DNA of 10,531 bases from an uncultured Pseudomonadota bacterium (GTDB taxonomy: Bacteria > Pseudomonadota > Gammaproteobacteria > Methylococcales > Methylomonadaceae). This document shows, one piece after another, positions 1-7,512 of this stretch (position 1 is the stretch's first letter; every line of letters begins with the position of its first letter). The stretch is from contig CAIUWU010000278.1 in the NCBI GenBank assembly GCA_903902945.1, positions 1-10,531 of the forward strand. The letters run 5' to 3'. The position numbers were made by a program, and so were the translations under genes. Under the pieces are notes generated by a model. The model was given only the letters and a program-made list of their open reading frames with translations, was not told the origin of the DNA and did no database searches.

Positions 1-107
1 AGTGTAACTCCACATCAAACATCGATTGGCAAAAGGCTAAAGCCGCTTTGAGCTACTACACCTCATAGTGGTTGTGTGCCTGATGTCGCTATCGTGTTCC
101 ACGAGAA

Positions 108-836
108 TTAAGCTAATTCTTTAAATAGCGTCGCCAATCGCTGTACGCATGGTCCCGCAAAGTCTTAACGGGTCACGATCAAATACAGCGGTATTTCCCG
201 AATTGCGCCTTCCTGTAATGGCAAGGGTTTGAGTAAACCCATCGCTAATTCCTTGCGGATTTGCTCTTCAGCTAATCAATCGAAACCATGACCATTCGAA
301 ACCGCCTCAGATGAAGTAGCAATGTGACTAACTGTCCAACGTTGATCCACTTCTACTGTTACAGCTTGTTGATCGCGCTTGTTGCTGGAATCACGAACCA
401 CAACATGCCGGAAATTCGGTAGATCCCGATAAATTAATGGATGCGCTTGATGGTGCAAAGGATGATCGACCTGCCCACTCAATAGCGCATCAGCAGTACC
501 GCCCAGCACAGACTCAATTAGTTCAATGCGCGTGCCTGGGCTTTCCTGACCAAACTGAGCCAAGCATGTCAACAACTTGGTCGATGGAACCAGGATTTTA
601 ACAGCGAGGGTAATGAGGGCTTCCCAACTGGCAGGCAACTTATCTGCCGCCTGCTCCAATTGATTGGCTTCATTCACCAAGGCCACAGCACGACGGTACA
701 ACATTTGACGTTTGAGGTCAGTATGGCTTTGCACCGTATAAGTGAGCGCAGACTGGCTTTTATTGAGTTTTTCGGCAGCTTGGGCGTAACCACCCGCATC
801 GATAACTTCGATTAATGCTCGCTATTGCTCCAGCAT
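108..836 (-). pseudogene. Decayed LysR-family transcriptional regulator
   Basis: The minus-strand frame reads as a LysR-type regulator from ATG at 836-834 to TAA at 110-108. The N-terminus retains the winged-helix start (ALIEVIDAGGYAQAAEKLNK), and the effector-binding domain follows with recognisable stretches such as RIELIESVLGGTADALLSG and a late KPLPLQEG segment. Three in-frame stops interrupt it: TAG at 824-822 (codon 5), TGA at 278-276 (where the family usually has Trp after GxGF), and TAA at 167-165. Compared with the family's usual length of about 300 residues, only 243 codons remain. The losses sit just after the recognition helix and after the first half of the effector domain, roughly 25 residues each, and both keep the frame. 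Three different stop codons argue against recoding. An internal fragment of 152 codons (734-276) is open but lacks the DNA-binding domain. The gene is almost certainly non-functional, and its former target is unknown. Confidence 0.88.
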
Positions 837-949
837 TATGTGAGGGTTCACGACAATCCAGCCAACTGGCGAATGCATTTTTTCCGCTTGGCAAGCACGA
901 TCAACCCGCTAGCCAAATCAAGGTATCCCGAACTTAGGTTGATTTACGG

Positions 950-955
950 TAAAAT
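950..955 (+). promoter_or_regulatory. Possible -10 box for valS
   Basis: TAAAAT lies 44 bp upstream of the valS ATG and differs from TATAAT at one position. No good -35 hexamer is present at 16-18 bp spacing. The bases directly after it (GCCCGCC) are GC-rich, a discriminator type known from promoters under stringent control. The call rests on the -10 element and its position only. Confidence 0.35.
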
Positions 956-999
956 GCCCGCCATTTTTCAAATTTTCTCATCGACACTTAGCTACCATC

Positions 1000-3828
1000 A
1001 TGGAAAAAACCTATTCCCCTCACGCAATCGAACAACGCTGGTATCAGATTTGGGAACAACACGGCTATTTCGCTGCACCTGATGCGGATAATCCCGCTAC
1101 TGCCAACCGTGAGTCTTATTGCATCATGATCCCGCCGCCCAATGTGACGGGAAGCTTGCATATGGGGCATGCTTTTCAAGACACCATCATGGATGCCTTA
1201 ACCCGTTATCACAGAATGAAAGGCTTTAACACTTTGTGGCAGCCAGGTACCGACCACGCTGGTATCGCTACTCAAATGGTTGTCGAACGCCTGTTAAATG
1301 CCGAAGGTAAAACCCGTCACGATTTGGGCCGTGAGCAGTTCGTTGAAAAAGTCTGGGAATGGAAAGAGCAATCCGGCGGCACCATTACCCGTCAGCTGCG
1401 GCGCATGGGTTCATCGCTGGATTGGGAAAAAGAACGCTTTACCATGGATGACGGCATGTCGGCTGCTGTCCAGGAAGTATTTATCAAGCTGTACGAAGAA
1501 GGCCTGATTTATCGCGGCAAACGTTTGGTTAACTGGGATCCGGTGTTACATACCGCCGTATCGGATCTGGAAGTGATTTCAGAAGAAGAAAATGGCTCGA
1601 TGTGGCATATGCGCTATCCGCTTAGTAATGGTCAGGGTCATCTGGTCGTCGCGACGACGCGGCCAGAAACCTTGCTTGGTGATGCTGCGGTGGCGATTCA
1701 TCCCGAAGACGAGCGTTATAAGCATTTATTAGGCGAGTTTGTCGAACTGCCCTTAACCGGGCGCAGAATTCCGATTATTGCCGATGAGTATGTCGATCCA
1801 GAATTTGGCACCGGTTGCGTCAAAATCACGCCTGCACATGATTTCAATGACTACGAGGTCTGGTCGCGGCATAAGCAGATTAATGCCATCAGCGAATTAC
1901 CTCATGGCGGTCTGATCAATATTTTTACTGTCGACGCCACTATCCGTAGCAATAACGATGACTACACCCTGATTCCCGACACTTATATCGGCCTGGACCG
2001 CTTTGAAGCCCGTAAACGTATCATTGCTGATCTGGATAGCCAGGGCTTGCTGGAAAAGATTGTTGATCACAAATTGATGGTGCCGCGTGGTGATCGGACT
2101 GGCGCGGTGATCGAGCCGTTCTTGACTAATCAGTGGTATGTCAAAATTGCACCGTTAGCGCAGCCGGCGATTGAAGCCGTTGAAAACGGTTCAATCAAAT
2201 TTGTACCGGATAACTGGAAAAACACTTATTTTGAGTGGATGCGCAATATTCAGGACTGGTGTATCTCCCGTCAAATCTGGTGGGGGCACCGCATTCCGGC
2301 CTGGTATGACGATTTAGGCAACACCTATGTCGGCCACTCTGAGCAAGTCATCCGCGAACGCCACGGTTTGTCAGCGGATTTTGCCCTGCATCAGGATGAA
2401 GACGTACTGGATACCTGGTTTTCGTCGGCGCTCTGGCCGTTCTCAACCCTGGGTTGGCCGGAAAAAACGCCTGATCTGGCCCAATACTATCCAACCAGTG
2501 TGCTGGTTACCGGTTTCGATATTATTTTCTTCTGGGTGGCTCGCATGATCATGATGGGTCTTAAGTTCCAGGGTGAAGTGCCATTCCGCGAAGTCTATAT
2601 CCACGGTCTGGTTCGGGATGCTGAAGGCCAGAAAATGTCCAAATCAAAAGGCAATGTGCTGGACCCTATCGATATCATCGACGGGATTGATCTGGAAAGT
2701 CTGGTAAGTAAACGCATTTCCGGCATGATGCAGCCACATTTGGCCAAGAAAATTGAACAGGCAACCCGCAAACAATTTCCGGATGGCATTGCTTCTTACG
2801 GCACAGATGCGTTGCGGTTCACGTTTGCCTCTCTGGCTTCGACTGGCAGGGATATTCGTTTTGACTTGGCCCGTACCGAGGGTTATCGCAATTTTTGCAA
2901 CAAGCTGTGGAATGCTGCCCGCTATGTGCTGATGAATACTGAAGATCAGGACAATGGTCTGGGGTGTGCAGACTGTCACTATAGTGCTGCCGATTTATGG
3001 ATTATTTCCCGGCTCAATCAAGTGATTGCCACCACAACCGATGCAATTCAAAACTACCGTTTTGATTTGGCGGCTCAGGCTATTTATGAATTTAGCTGGA
3101 ATGAATACTGTGACTGGTATCTGGAACTGGCCAAAATCTCCCTGCAAAGTGAAGATGAAAAACTGCAACGGGGTACCCGCCAGACACTGGTCAGTGTATT
3201 GGAAACCATATTGCGTTTAACCCATCCGATCATGCCGTTTATCACAGAGGAAATATGGCAGCGCGTTGCGCCTCTGGCCGGGCATACGGCAGCGACCATT
3301 ATGCTTCAGCCTTATCCGGAAGCCGATCTAGCCGCTGTTGATGCCGATGCCATCAGGCAGATTAATTGGTGTATGGAGTTTATTCTGGGTATTCGCCGTA
3401 TTCGGGGTGAAATGAATATCGCTCCCGGCAAACCTTTAGCCGTGTTATTACAAAATGGCTCGGATACCGATAAATCTTATGTGGCCGGCAATAGCAATTA
3501 TTTGCTGAAACTAGGTCGCCTTGAGTCAATTAACTGGCTCAGCGCAGCAGATATTGCCCCGGAATCAGCGATTGCTATTGTTGGCGATATGAAAATTCTT
3601 ATTCCCATGCAGGGTTTGATTGATAAACAGGCAGAATTGGCTCGACTGGAAAAAGAAATTCAGAAAATAGAAAAAGAGCTGCCACGTATCGAAGGCAAAC
3701 TCAATAATCCTGCCTTCGTCGACAAGGCACCAGAAGAAGTGATTGCCAAAGAAAAAGACAAATTGCATAACCTGATGTCGACATTACAAAGTTTGCGCGA
3801 TCAATATCAGAAGATCAGCTGTTTGTAA
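1000..3828 (+). CDS. valS: Valyl-tRNA synthetase
   Basis: This cytoplasmic class Ia synthetase charges tRNA-Val with valine using ATP. The 942-residue product matches the family (E. coli ValS is about 950). The HIGH signature appears as PPPNVTGSLHMGH (residues 45-57, HMGH at 54-57). The CP1 editing domain, which hydrolyses mischarged Thr-tRNA, carries ATTRPET at 218-224. WCISRQIWWGHRIPAW and DTWFSSALWPFSTLGW follow in the catalytic core, and KMSKS is at 545-549. The anticodon-binding helical domain comes next, and the last 70 or so residues form the charged coiled coil (ARLEKEIQKIEKELPRIEGK) that contacts the tRNA. No key motif is missing. No strong Shine-Dalgarno precedes the ATG, but MEKTYSPHAIEQRWY is the standard N-terminus. 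It is probably monocistronic: a decayed regulator lies upstream on the other strand and a convergent gene lies downstream. Confidence 0.98.
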   Translation: MEKTYSPHAIEQRWYQIWEQHGYFAAPDADNPATANRESYCIMIPPPNVTGSLHMGHAFQDTIMDALTRYHRMKGFNTLWQPGTDHAGIATQMVVERLLNAEGKTRHDLGREQFVEKVWEWKEQSGGTITRQLRRMGSSLDWEKERFTMDDGMSAAVQEVFIKLYEEGLIYRGKRLVNWDPVLHTAVSDLEVISEEENGSMWHMRYPLSNGQGHLVVATTRPETLLGDAAVAIHPEDERYKHLLGEFVELPLTGRRIPIIADEYVDPEFGTGCVKITPAHDFNDYEVWSRHKQINAISELPHGGLINIFTVDATIRSNNDDYTLIPDTYIGLDRFEARKRIIADLDSQGLLEKIVDHKLMVPRGDRTGAVIEPFLTNQWYVKIAPLAQPAIEAVENGSIKFVPDNWKNTYFEWMRNIQDWCISRQIWWGHRIPAWYDDLGNTYVGHSEQVIRERHGLSADFALHQDEDVLDTWFSSALWPFSTLGWPEKTPDLAQYYPTSVLVTGFDIIFFWVARMIMMGLKFQGEVPFREVYIHGLVRDAEGQKMSKSKGNVLDPIDIIDGIDLESLVSKRISGMMQPHLAKKIEQATRKQFPDGIASYGTDALRFTFASLASTGRDIRFDLARTEGYRNFCNKLWNAARYVLMNTEDQDNGLGCADCHYSAADLWIISRLNQVIATTTDAIQNYRFDLAAQAIYEFSWNEYCDWYLELAKISLQSEDEKLQRGTRQTLVSVLETILRLTHPIMPFITEEIWQRVAPLAGHTAATIMLQPYPEADLAAVDADAIRQINWCMEFILGIRRIRGEMNIAPGKPLAVLLQNGSDTDKSYVAGNSNYLLKLGRLESINWLSAADIAPESAIAIVGDMKILIPMQGLIDKQAELARLEKEIQKIEKELPRIEGKLNNPAFVDKAPEEVIAKEKDKLHNLMSTLQSLRDQYQKISCL

Positions 3829-3849
3829 TATTGCTTGTCCGATTATCCT

Positions 3850-3878
3850 CGTCGGGTTTGTCTAATAGTCATCCGACG
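3850..3878. repeat. Inverted repeat just after valS
   Basis: CGTCGG at 3850-3855 pairs with CCGACG at 3873-3878. The stem can be extended inward by one G-U and one T-A pair, leaving a 13-nt loop. It begins 21 bp after the valS stop. No T-run follows on the plus strand, so it is at best a weak 3'-end structure for the valS transcript rather than a proven intrinsic terminator. Confidence 0.35.
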
Positions 3879-4003
3879 ATACCCGGGTGAGGCGGCCAAA
3901 AGTCTTGCCCGAACCGCCGGCGCATAATGGGTGAGATGATTGGCTTATCTTGTCGGTGAGGATTTCGGGTATTGAAGCTGGATTGAAAGGCAATGATTGC
4001 TGC

Positions 4004-4040
4004 CGGGCTGACGAGGAAAGCGCTTTACCTCGTCAGCCCG
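4004..4040. terminator. Strong hairpin between convergent valS and hupE-like gene
   Basis: CGGGCTGACGAGG (4004-4016) and CCTCGTCAGCCCG (4028-4040) form a perfect 13-bp stem around an 11-nt loop. The loop is itself mostly a palindrome (AAAGCGCTTT, 4017-4026). The hairpin lies 16 bp beyond the stop of the HupE-like gene on the minus strand and 175 bp beyond valS on the plus strand. It is therefore best placed to end the minus-strand operon and could also stop plus-strand readthrough. The U-tract is poor: only TTTT at 4047-4050 on the plus strand and none on the minus strand. It may act as a 3'-end RNA-stabilising structure rather than a classical terminator. Confidence 0.6.
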
Positions 4041-4056
4041 AGCCGGTTTTGCCTTG

Positions 4057-5157
4057 CTATAACAAAGTCCTTTCCACCAGCCAGTAAGCGCCCATCAGAC
4101 TGACCACTACTGAACAGCTTTTCAGAAACAGCGGCGCAATCGAGGCTTTGCCATTCAGCCACCAAATCAGTGGTAGCACAATCGCCGCCACGCTGATCTG
4201 GCCGGTTTCTATGCCCAGATTGAACGACAGCAAAGGCAGCAGGATACCGCCGCCGGCAGAACTGATCTCCAATTCCTGCAGCACGCCGGCAAAACCAAAG
4301 CCGTGAACCAAACCAAAACCAAAGGTCAGCCACTGGCGTCCTTTGGGATGCTCACCGCGAATCAGATTTTCAAGGCCGACATAGACAATGGTCGCGGCAA
4401 TGAAAGGTTCGACAAAACTGCTGGGCAGTTGCACCAGATTCAAACCGGCACAGGCCAGGGTGATGGAGTGGGCAATGGTAAAAAAGGTAATGATCTTCAG
4501 CGCCGGCCAGAAGTTGTGAGTAACCGCCAGTAAGCCCAGCAAAAACAGCAGATGGTCATAGCCGGTCAGAATATGCTCGATTCCCAGTTTGAAGAAATCG
4601 ATAAAGGTGCCCTCGCTGGCGTTCTTTTCGGCGGTGCCATCAATTACAACCACGATCTGGTCGCGGGCTTGGTTTAGCATATTTTCGGCCAGCGTTATTT
4701 CGTCAGCCTGCTTGATAGTCAGATACTCGCGATGACCTTCTGGCATTTGCGCTAATAGCTTTGACTGTACCAGCAACTGATGGCCGCTGGCTGCCGGGTA
4801 TTGAAACTCGACATGGGCATTGTTCTGATCATCAAAGCTGACTAGCCCCTCAGACTGCGGTTGCTGATCCTGCTCATCGACCGCAATCCGGAATTGCTGT
4901 GCCAGCAGGCGGGCGATTGTCGGTTTGGCGGCTTCGCGTTCGGCATCGCTCACTTCGGCATCCAGATCGCTATCCATCGGTGCAAAAGCTTCGATATCCT
5001 GCAAGGCAAAGGTAATCTTCACCAGCATCCGCTGCGGTTGCAGACTGATATCAACCGAACTCAGGCCGGGCGGATGCGCTGCCAGCGGGAAAGCCAGTGC
5101 TGACAGCAATAGCGCCAGCAGCAGCTGGCCGTAGCCGTATCGAGGTGTTTTAATCAT
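4057..5157 (-). CDS. HupE/UreJ-family membrane protein with EF-hand-like loop in its outer domain
   Basis: The 366-residue protein has a signal peptide (about 1-27, leaving His28), an extracytoplasmic domain to about residue 180, and then about six or seven hydrophobic segments. The membrane half carries features of the HupE/UreJ_2 family: GIEHILTGYDHLLFLLGLL at 192-210, FTIAHS at 226-231, VEPFIAATIVYVGLEN at 249-264, FGLVHGFGFA at 281-290 and FNLGIETGQ at 312-320. Buried His, Asp and Glu residues (E194, H195, D201, H202, H230, E250, H285, E317) suggest metal passage. HupE relatives are described as nickel or cobalt permeases, but the metal is not settled for this subfamily. Residues 62-73 (DSDLDAEVSDAE) fit an EF-hand loop. 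Its start overlaps the end of the upstream lipoprotein gene by 8 nt and has no Shine-Dalgarno of its own, which points to translational coupling. It is the last gene of the set. Confidence 0.9.
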   Translation of the reverse strand: MIKTPRYGYGQLLLALLLSALAFPLAAHPPGLSSVDISLQPQRMLVKITFALQDIEAFAPMDSDLDAEVSDAEREAAKPTIARLLAQQFRIAVDEQDQQPQSEGLVSFDDQNNAHVEFQYPAASGHQLLVQSKLLAQMPEGHREYLTIKQADEITLAENMLNQARDQIVVVIDGTAEKNASEGTFIDFFKLGIEHILTGYDHLLFLLGLLAVTHNFWPALKIITFFTIAHSITLACAGLNLVQLPSSFVEPFIAATIVYVGLENLIRGEHPKGRQWLTFGFGLVHGFGFAGVLQELEISSAGGGILLPLLSFNLGIETGQISVAAIVLPLIWWLNGKASIAPLFLKSCSVVVSLMGAYWLVERTLL

Positions 5158-5806
5158 TATCGCGGGCCGCTTTAGCTCTGTTTACCAACCAAAATGCCAG
5201 CAAAATCAGCAGCAGTAACAGTGTCACCCCCCCGGCAATCAGGGCAATCTGCTGCATCGATAAAGCATTAGGATCGACACCGACTTGCAGCGGTACCCGG
5301 AATTTGTCATCTTCTTCAATCGCTTCACCGATTAACAGATACAACAGATAGTCGCCGTTTTTGTCGATCTCGGCTTGGGCTTCGACGGCGCCACGCGGAT
5401 AAAGTTTGCTGGGAATTTCCGCCACGGTACGGATTTCACGAAATTCGTCAGGGCCTTTCTGGCCGGTTTTTTCTACTTCAACGATTTTAATGCCAATCGG
5501 AATGGTGCGAATGTCGCGATCAATCAAGTCGGCGGTAAAGAACATTTTGCCGGCACGCGGGATTTTTTGGCAAAACGGTACAAAGGCGGCCTTGGCATCT
5601 TTGCTGATCTCATCTTTGCCGGGCTGAACATAGGTGCTGAAATGCACCGCATAGAAATCATTGGCAATCAGACAATCCAGATCAGGACGATTACCCAATG
5701 CATTGGAAGTGGTTTTGTTGAATGGCAGCTGGTCGCAACCGGCGCTAATGAATACAGCCAGCAGTAATGCGGCTGCTCTGAAACAGCTTGAGGAGAAAAT
5801 TTTCAT
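5150..5806 (-). CDS. Unrecognised lipoprotein with C-terminal membrane helix
   Basis: I do not recognise this family. The chosen start (MKIFSSSCF) gives a 218-residue protein with a clean lipoprotein signal: a hydrophobic stretch at 11-20 and lipobox SAGC with lipidated Cys24. Asp at +2 is the inner-membrane retention signal in enterobacteria. Residues 25-183 form a mixed alpha/beta periplasmic domain with two cysteines (C45, C79) that could form a disulfide. A second anchor follows at about 185-208 (GGVTLLLLLILLAFWLV), with a positively charged tail NRAKAAR, so both ends should sit in the inner membrane. An in-frame TTG at 5833 would add nine residues, which would spoil the n-region. No clear Shine-Dalgarno precedes either start. 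It lies 66 bp after copC and overlaps the HupE-like gene by 8 nt, suggesting that the two products work together. Confidence 0.85.
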   Translation of the reverse strand: MKIFSSSCFRAAALLLAVFISAGCDQLPFNKTTSNALGNRPDLDCLIANDFYAVHFSTYVQPGKDEISKDAKAAFVPFCQKIPRAGKMFFTADLIDRDIRTIPIGIKIVEVEKTGQKGPDEFREIRTVAEIPSKLYPRGAVEAQAEIDKNGDYLLYLLIGEAIEEDDKFRVPLQVGVDPNALSMQQIALIAGGVTLLLLLILLAFWLVNRAKAARDND

Positions 5807-5872
5807 AATGTTTGCGTGAAAGACAGATAACAACGGTGGCTTGATCGCTTGGAAGTTCAGCCATCTGGCTAT

Positions 5873-6247
5873 TTATTTGACCGTAAATTCAAATTTACCG
5901 GTAACGATATGGGTATCCTGAGACACTACCCGATATCGCACCGTGTATTTGCCCGGTGCCAGATCGGCAACGGTTGCGTAGATATGCGAGCCATCGGTCA
6001 GGCTTTGTTCGACATCATGGTTATCGACCCGTTTGCCGGCGCTATCGATAACCGCCACGGCTTTATATTCGCCGCGCACCGCATCGTTAAACCATAAATC
6101 AACCTGCTTGGGCGCCGGACTGATGGTTTCATCCTTGCCAGGCTGTGATTTCACCAAAATGGCGTGGGCAAACGCCGGCAGCGGGCTGAGTAAGGCCGCC
6201 AGCAGGACGGCGGGTTTCAGGGTTTTATTCAGGGTCTGTAACAACAT
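5873..6247 (-). CDS. copC: CopC-family periplasmic copper-binding protein
   Basis: This is a small periplasmic Cu(II)-binding beta-barrel. The start at 6247 gives 124 residues and has a good Shine-Dalgarno (AAGAGG) a few bases upstream. An in-frame extension of 31 residues would run back into the preceding gene and is not used. The signal peptide ends at PAFA, leaving His28 as the mature N-terminus (HAILVKSQPG), as in CopC. The family's C-terminal motif is present as RVVSQDTHIVTGKFEF, with Asp111 and His113 (mature D84 and H86). Together with the N-terminal His these are the expected Cu(II) ligands. The mature chain has no methionine, so the Met-rich Cu(I) site of classical plasmid CopC is absent. 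It follows the Asp-box gene after 23 bp. No CopD, the usual membrane partner, is in the window. Confidence 0.93.
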   Translation of the reverse strand: MLLQTLNKTLKPAVLLAALLSPLPAFAHAILVKSQPGKDETISPAPKQVDLWFNDAVRGEYKAVAVIDSAGKRVDNHDVEQSLTDGSHIYATVADLAPGKYTVRYRVVSQDTHIVTGKFEFTVK

Positions 6248-6270
6248 GACAACCTCTTGTTTTATAAAAA

Positions 6271-7512
6271 TCATTTCACGACAGCCGACCGCCAGTGTTG
6301 GCTGCCATCGTTCTGTTTTTCGGTCCATAACACCAGCCAACCTTGGTCGGTGCTGATAATGCGCGGATGCGATGCCGGGCGGCCCGGTGTCGATATCAGC
6401 CGGGCCTCTGACCAGCTGACCCCGTTATCGGCCGAATCAGCGATCAGAACGCTGGAGCCTTCCGGTCCCATGGCATCCCAGACCCTTGCCAGCCGTTGTG
6501 GGTCAAACGCAGCAATATCGCCATGAAAGGCACCCGTTCCAGGCGCAACTGCGTGTGGTTCAGACCAGGTTTGGCCTTGGTCAGCGGACTGCAAATGATA
6601 CATGCCGGCGCGATTCTCCGCACCCGTCCAGACCACGGTGTGCAAATCACCGCCGACTGCCTGGCTGATGCCGCCGCCATTATGCGGGCAGCCGTCGAAT
6701 TTCCAGTTAAAAGCACCCACGGTGCTCAGCCGCTGCCAGTGCTCGCCGCCGTCAGACGACTGCGCCAGCGCCATGTCGCGCAACGCCATGTCACGGTACA
6801 ACACATTAATCTGTCCCTGCGGCGCAACCATGATCCGGTTCCAGCAGCAAGAACAACTGGAATCATCGATAGTTTGCGCCAACTCCCAATGCTGGCCAGT
6901 ATCGGCACTGCGGGCATAACGCAAACCCTGATAACCGTTTTCATCGCGGTCATCGAGCCAGACCAGGTGAAAGCGGCCCTGGGCATCGGCAGCCAGATCG
7001 TGATGCGATTGATCGGTATCGCTAGCGGTTGGATTAGCGCCTTGTTGCCAGCTATGGCCGCCATCCTGAGAGTGAATGACCAGCAAAGGTCCCATGCCGG
7101 GGATTTCGCCGCTTACCTGCCAGATTACCAGGATATCGTTGCCCGAAGCCGCAATCTGGATATCGTTGCCTTGTTTCGATTCGACGGCCAGATTGAAGCC
7201 CTGACCAATAGACTGCGGTTTGCTCCAGCTTTGTCCTTGGTCATCGGAATACAAATAGGCAATTGTGGTCTGCTTGGCATGCGGTGGGGTGCGGGTAAGC
7301 ACGGCATGCAGGCGTTGCTGATCGCGGTAAATATCAAACCCGGTCACAGACTGAAAATCGCTGCCATCATTGGTAACAGGGCTGCTTAAAGTGACGGTCA
7401 GCGGCTGTTGCGGGCCGTGCGCACAGGCTGCCAATAGGGCAGTCGCCAGCAGCGTCATCCAGACTTTAGCTGATTTGAAGTGTGTGTTATCCAGCATCAA
7501 CCACTCGTGCAT
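6271..7512 (-). CDS. Asp-box (BNR) beta-propeller lipoprotein, sialidase-like fold
   Basis: The protein has 413 residues from the first ATG (7512). A second ATG at 7497 would remove five residues, and neither start has a convincing Shine-Dalgarno. The lipobox is LAAC with Cys30, so this is an envelope lipoprotein. Six Asp-boxes of the form SxDxGxxW are seen: 89-96, 148-155, 202-209, 252-259, 309-316 and 360-367. This is the pattern of a six-bladed sialidase-type propeller. The FRIP motif of true sialidases is not visible, so glycosidase activity is doubtful. Two cysteine sites stand out, C220-S-C222-C223 and GCPHNGG (C275, H277). Both recur in sialidase-like proteins from environmental bacteria as I recall them, and they could form disulfides or a metal site. 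It is the first gene of the minus-strand set, so its promoter should lie in the 310-bp gap upstream. Confidence 0.85.
   Translation of the reverse strand: MHEWLMLDNTHFKSAKVWMTLLATALLAACAHGPQQPLTVTLSSPVTNDGSDFQSVTGFDIYRDQQRLHAVLTRTPPHAKQTTIAYLYSDDQGQSWSKPQSIGQGFNLAVESKQGNDIQIAASGNDILVIWQVSGEIPGMGPLLVIHSQDGGHSWQQGANPTASDTDQSHHDLAADAQGRFHLVWLDDRDENGYQGLRYARSADTGQHWELAQTIDDSSCSCCWNRIMVAPQGQINVLYRDMALRDMALAQSSDGGEHWQRLSTVGAFNWKFDGCPHNGGGISQAVGGDLHTVVWTGAENRAGMYHLQSADQGQTWSEPHAVAPGTGAFHGDIAAFDPQRLARVWDAMGPEGSSVLIADSADNGVSWSEARLISTPGRPASHPRIISTDQGWLVLWTEKQNDGSQHWRSAVVK

Noticed and set aside
1..107. Remnant coding sequence on the minus strand (for example a glyoxalase-like ALAFC stretch)
   Set aside because: The match is only a few residues long and is preceded by two adjacent stops; no family can be supported.
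108..836. Stop-codon recoding in the LysR-like frame
   Set aside because: Three different stop codons occur once each and two blocks are missing, which fits decay rather than readthrough.
6248..6340. Upstream in-frame extension of CopC
   Set aside because: It overlaps the end of the propeller gene and would bury the signal peptide; the start at 6247 has a good Shine-Dalgarno.
6496..7389. Open frame of 297 codons on the plus strand opposite the propeller gene
   Set aside because: It is antisense to a gene with six clear Asp-boxes and a lipobox, its product has no recognisable domain, and no Shine-Dalgarno precedes it.
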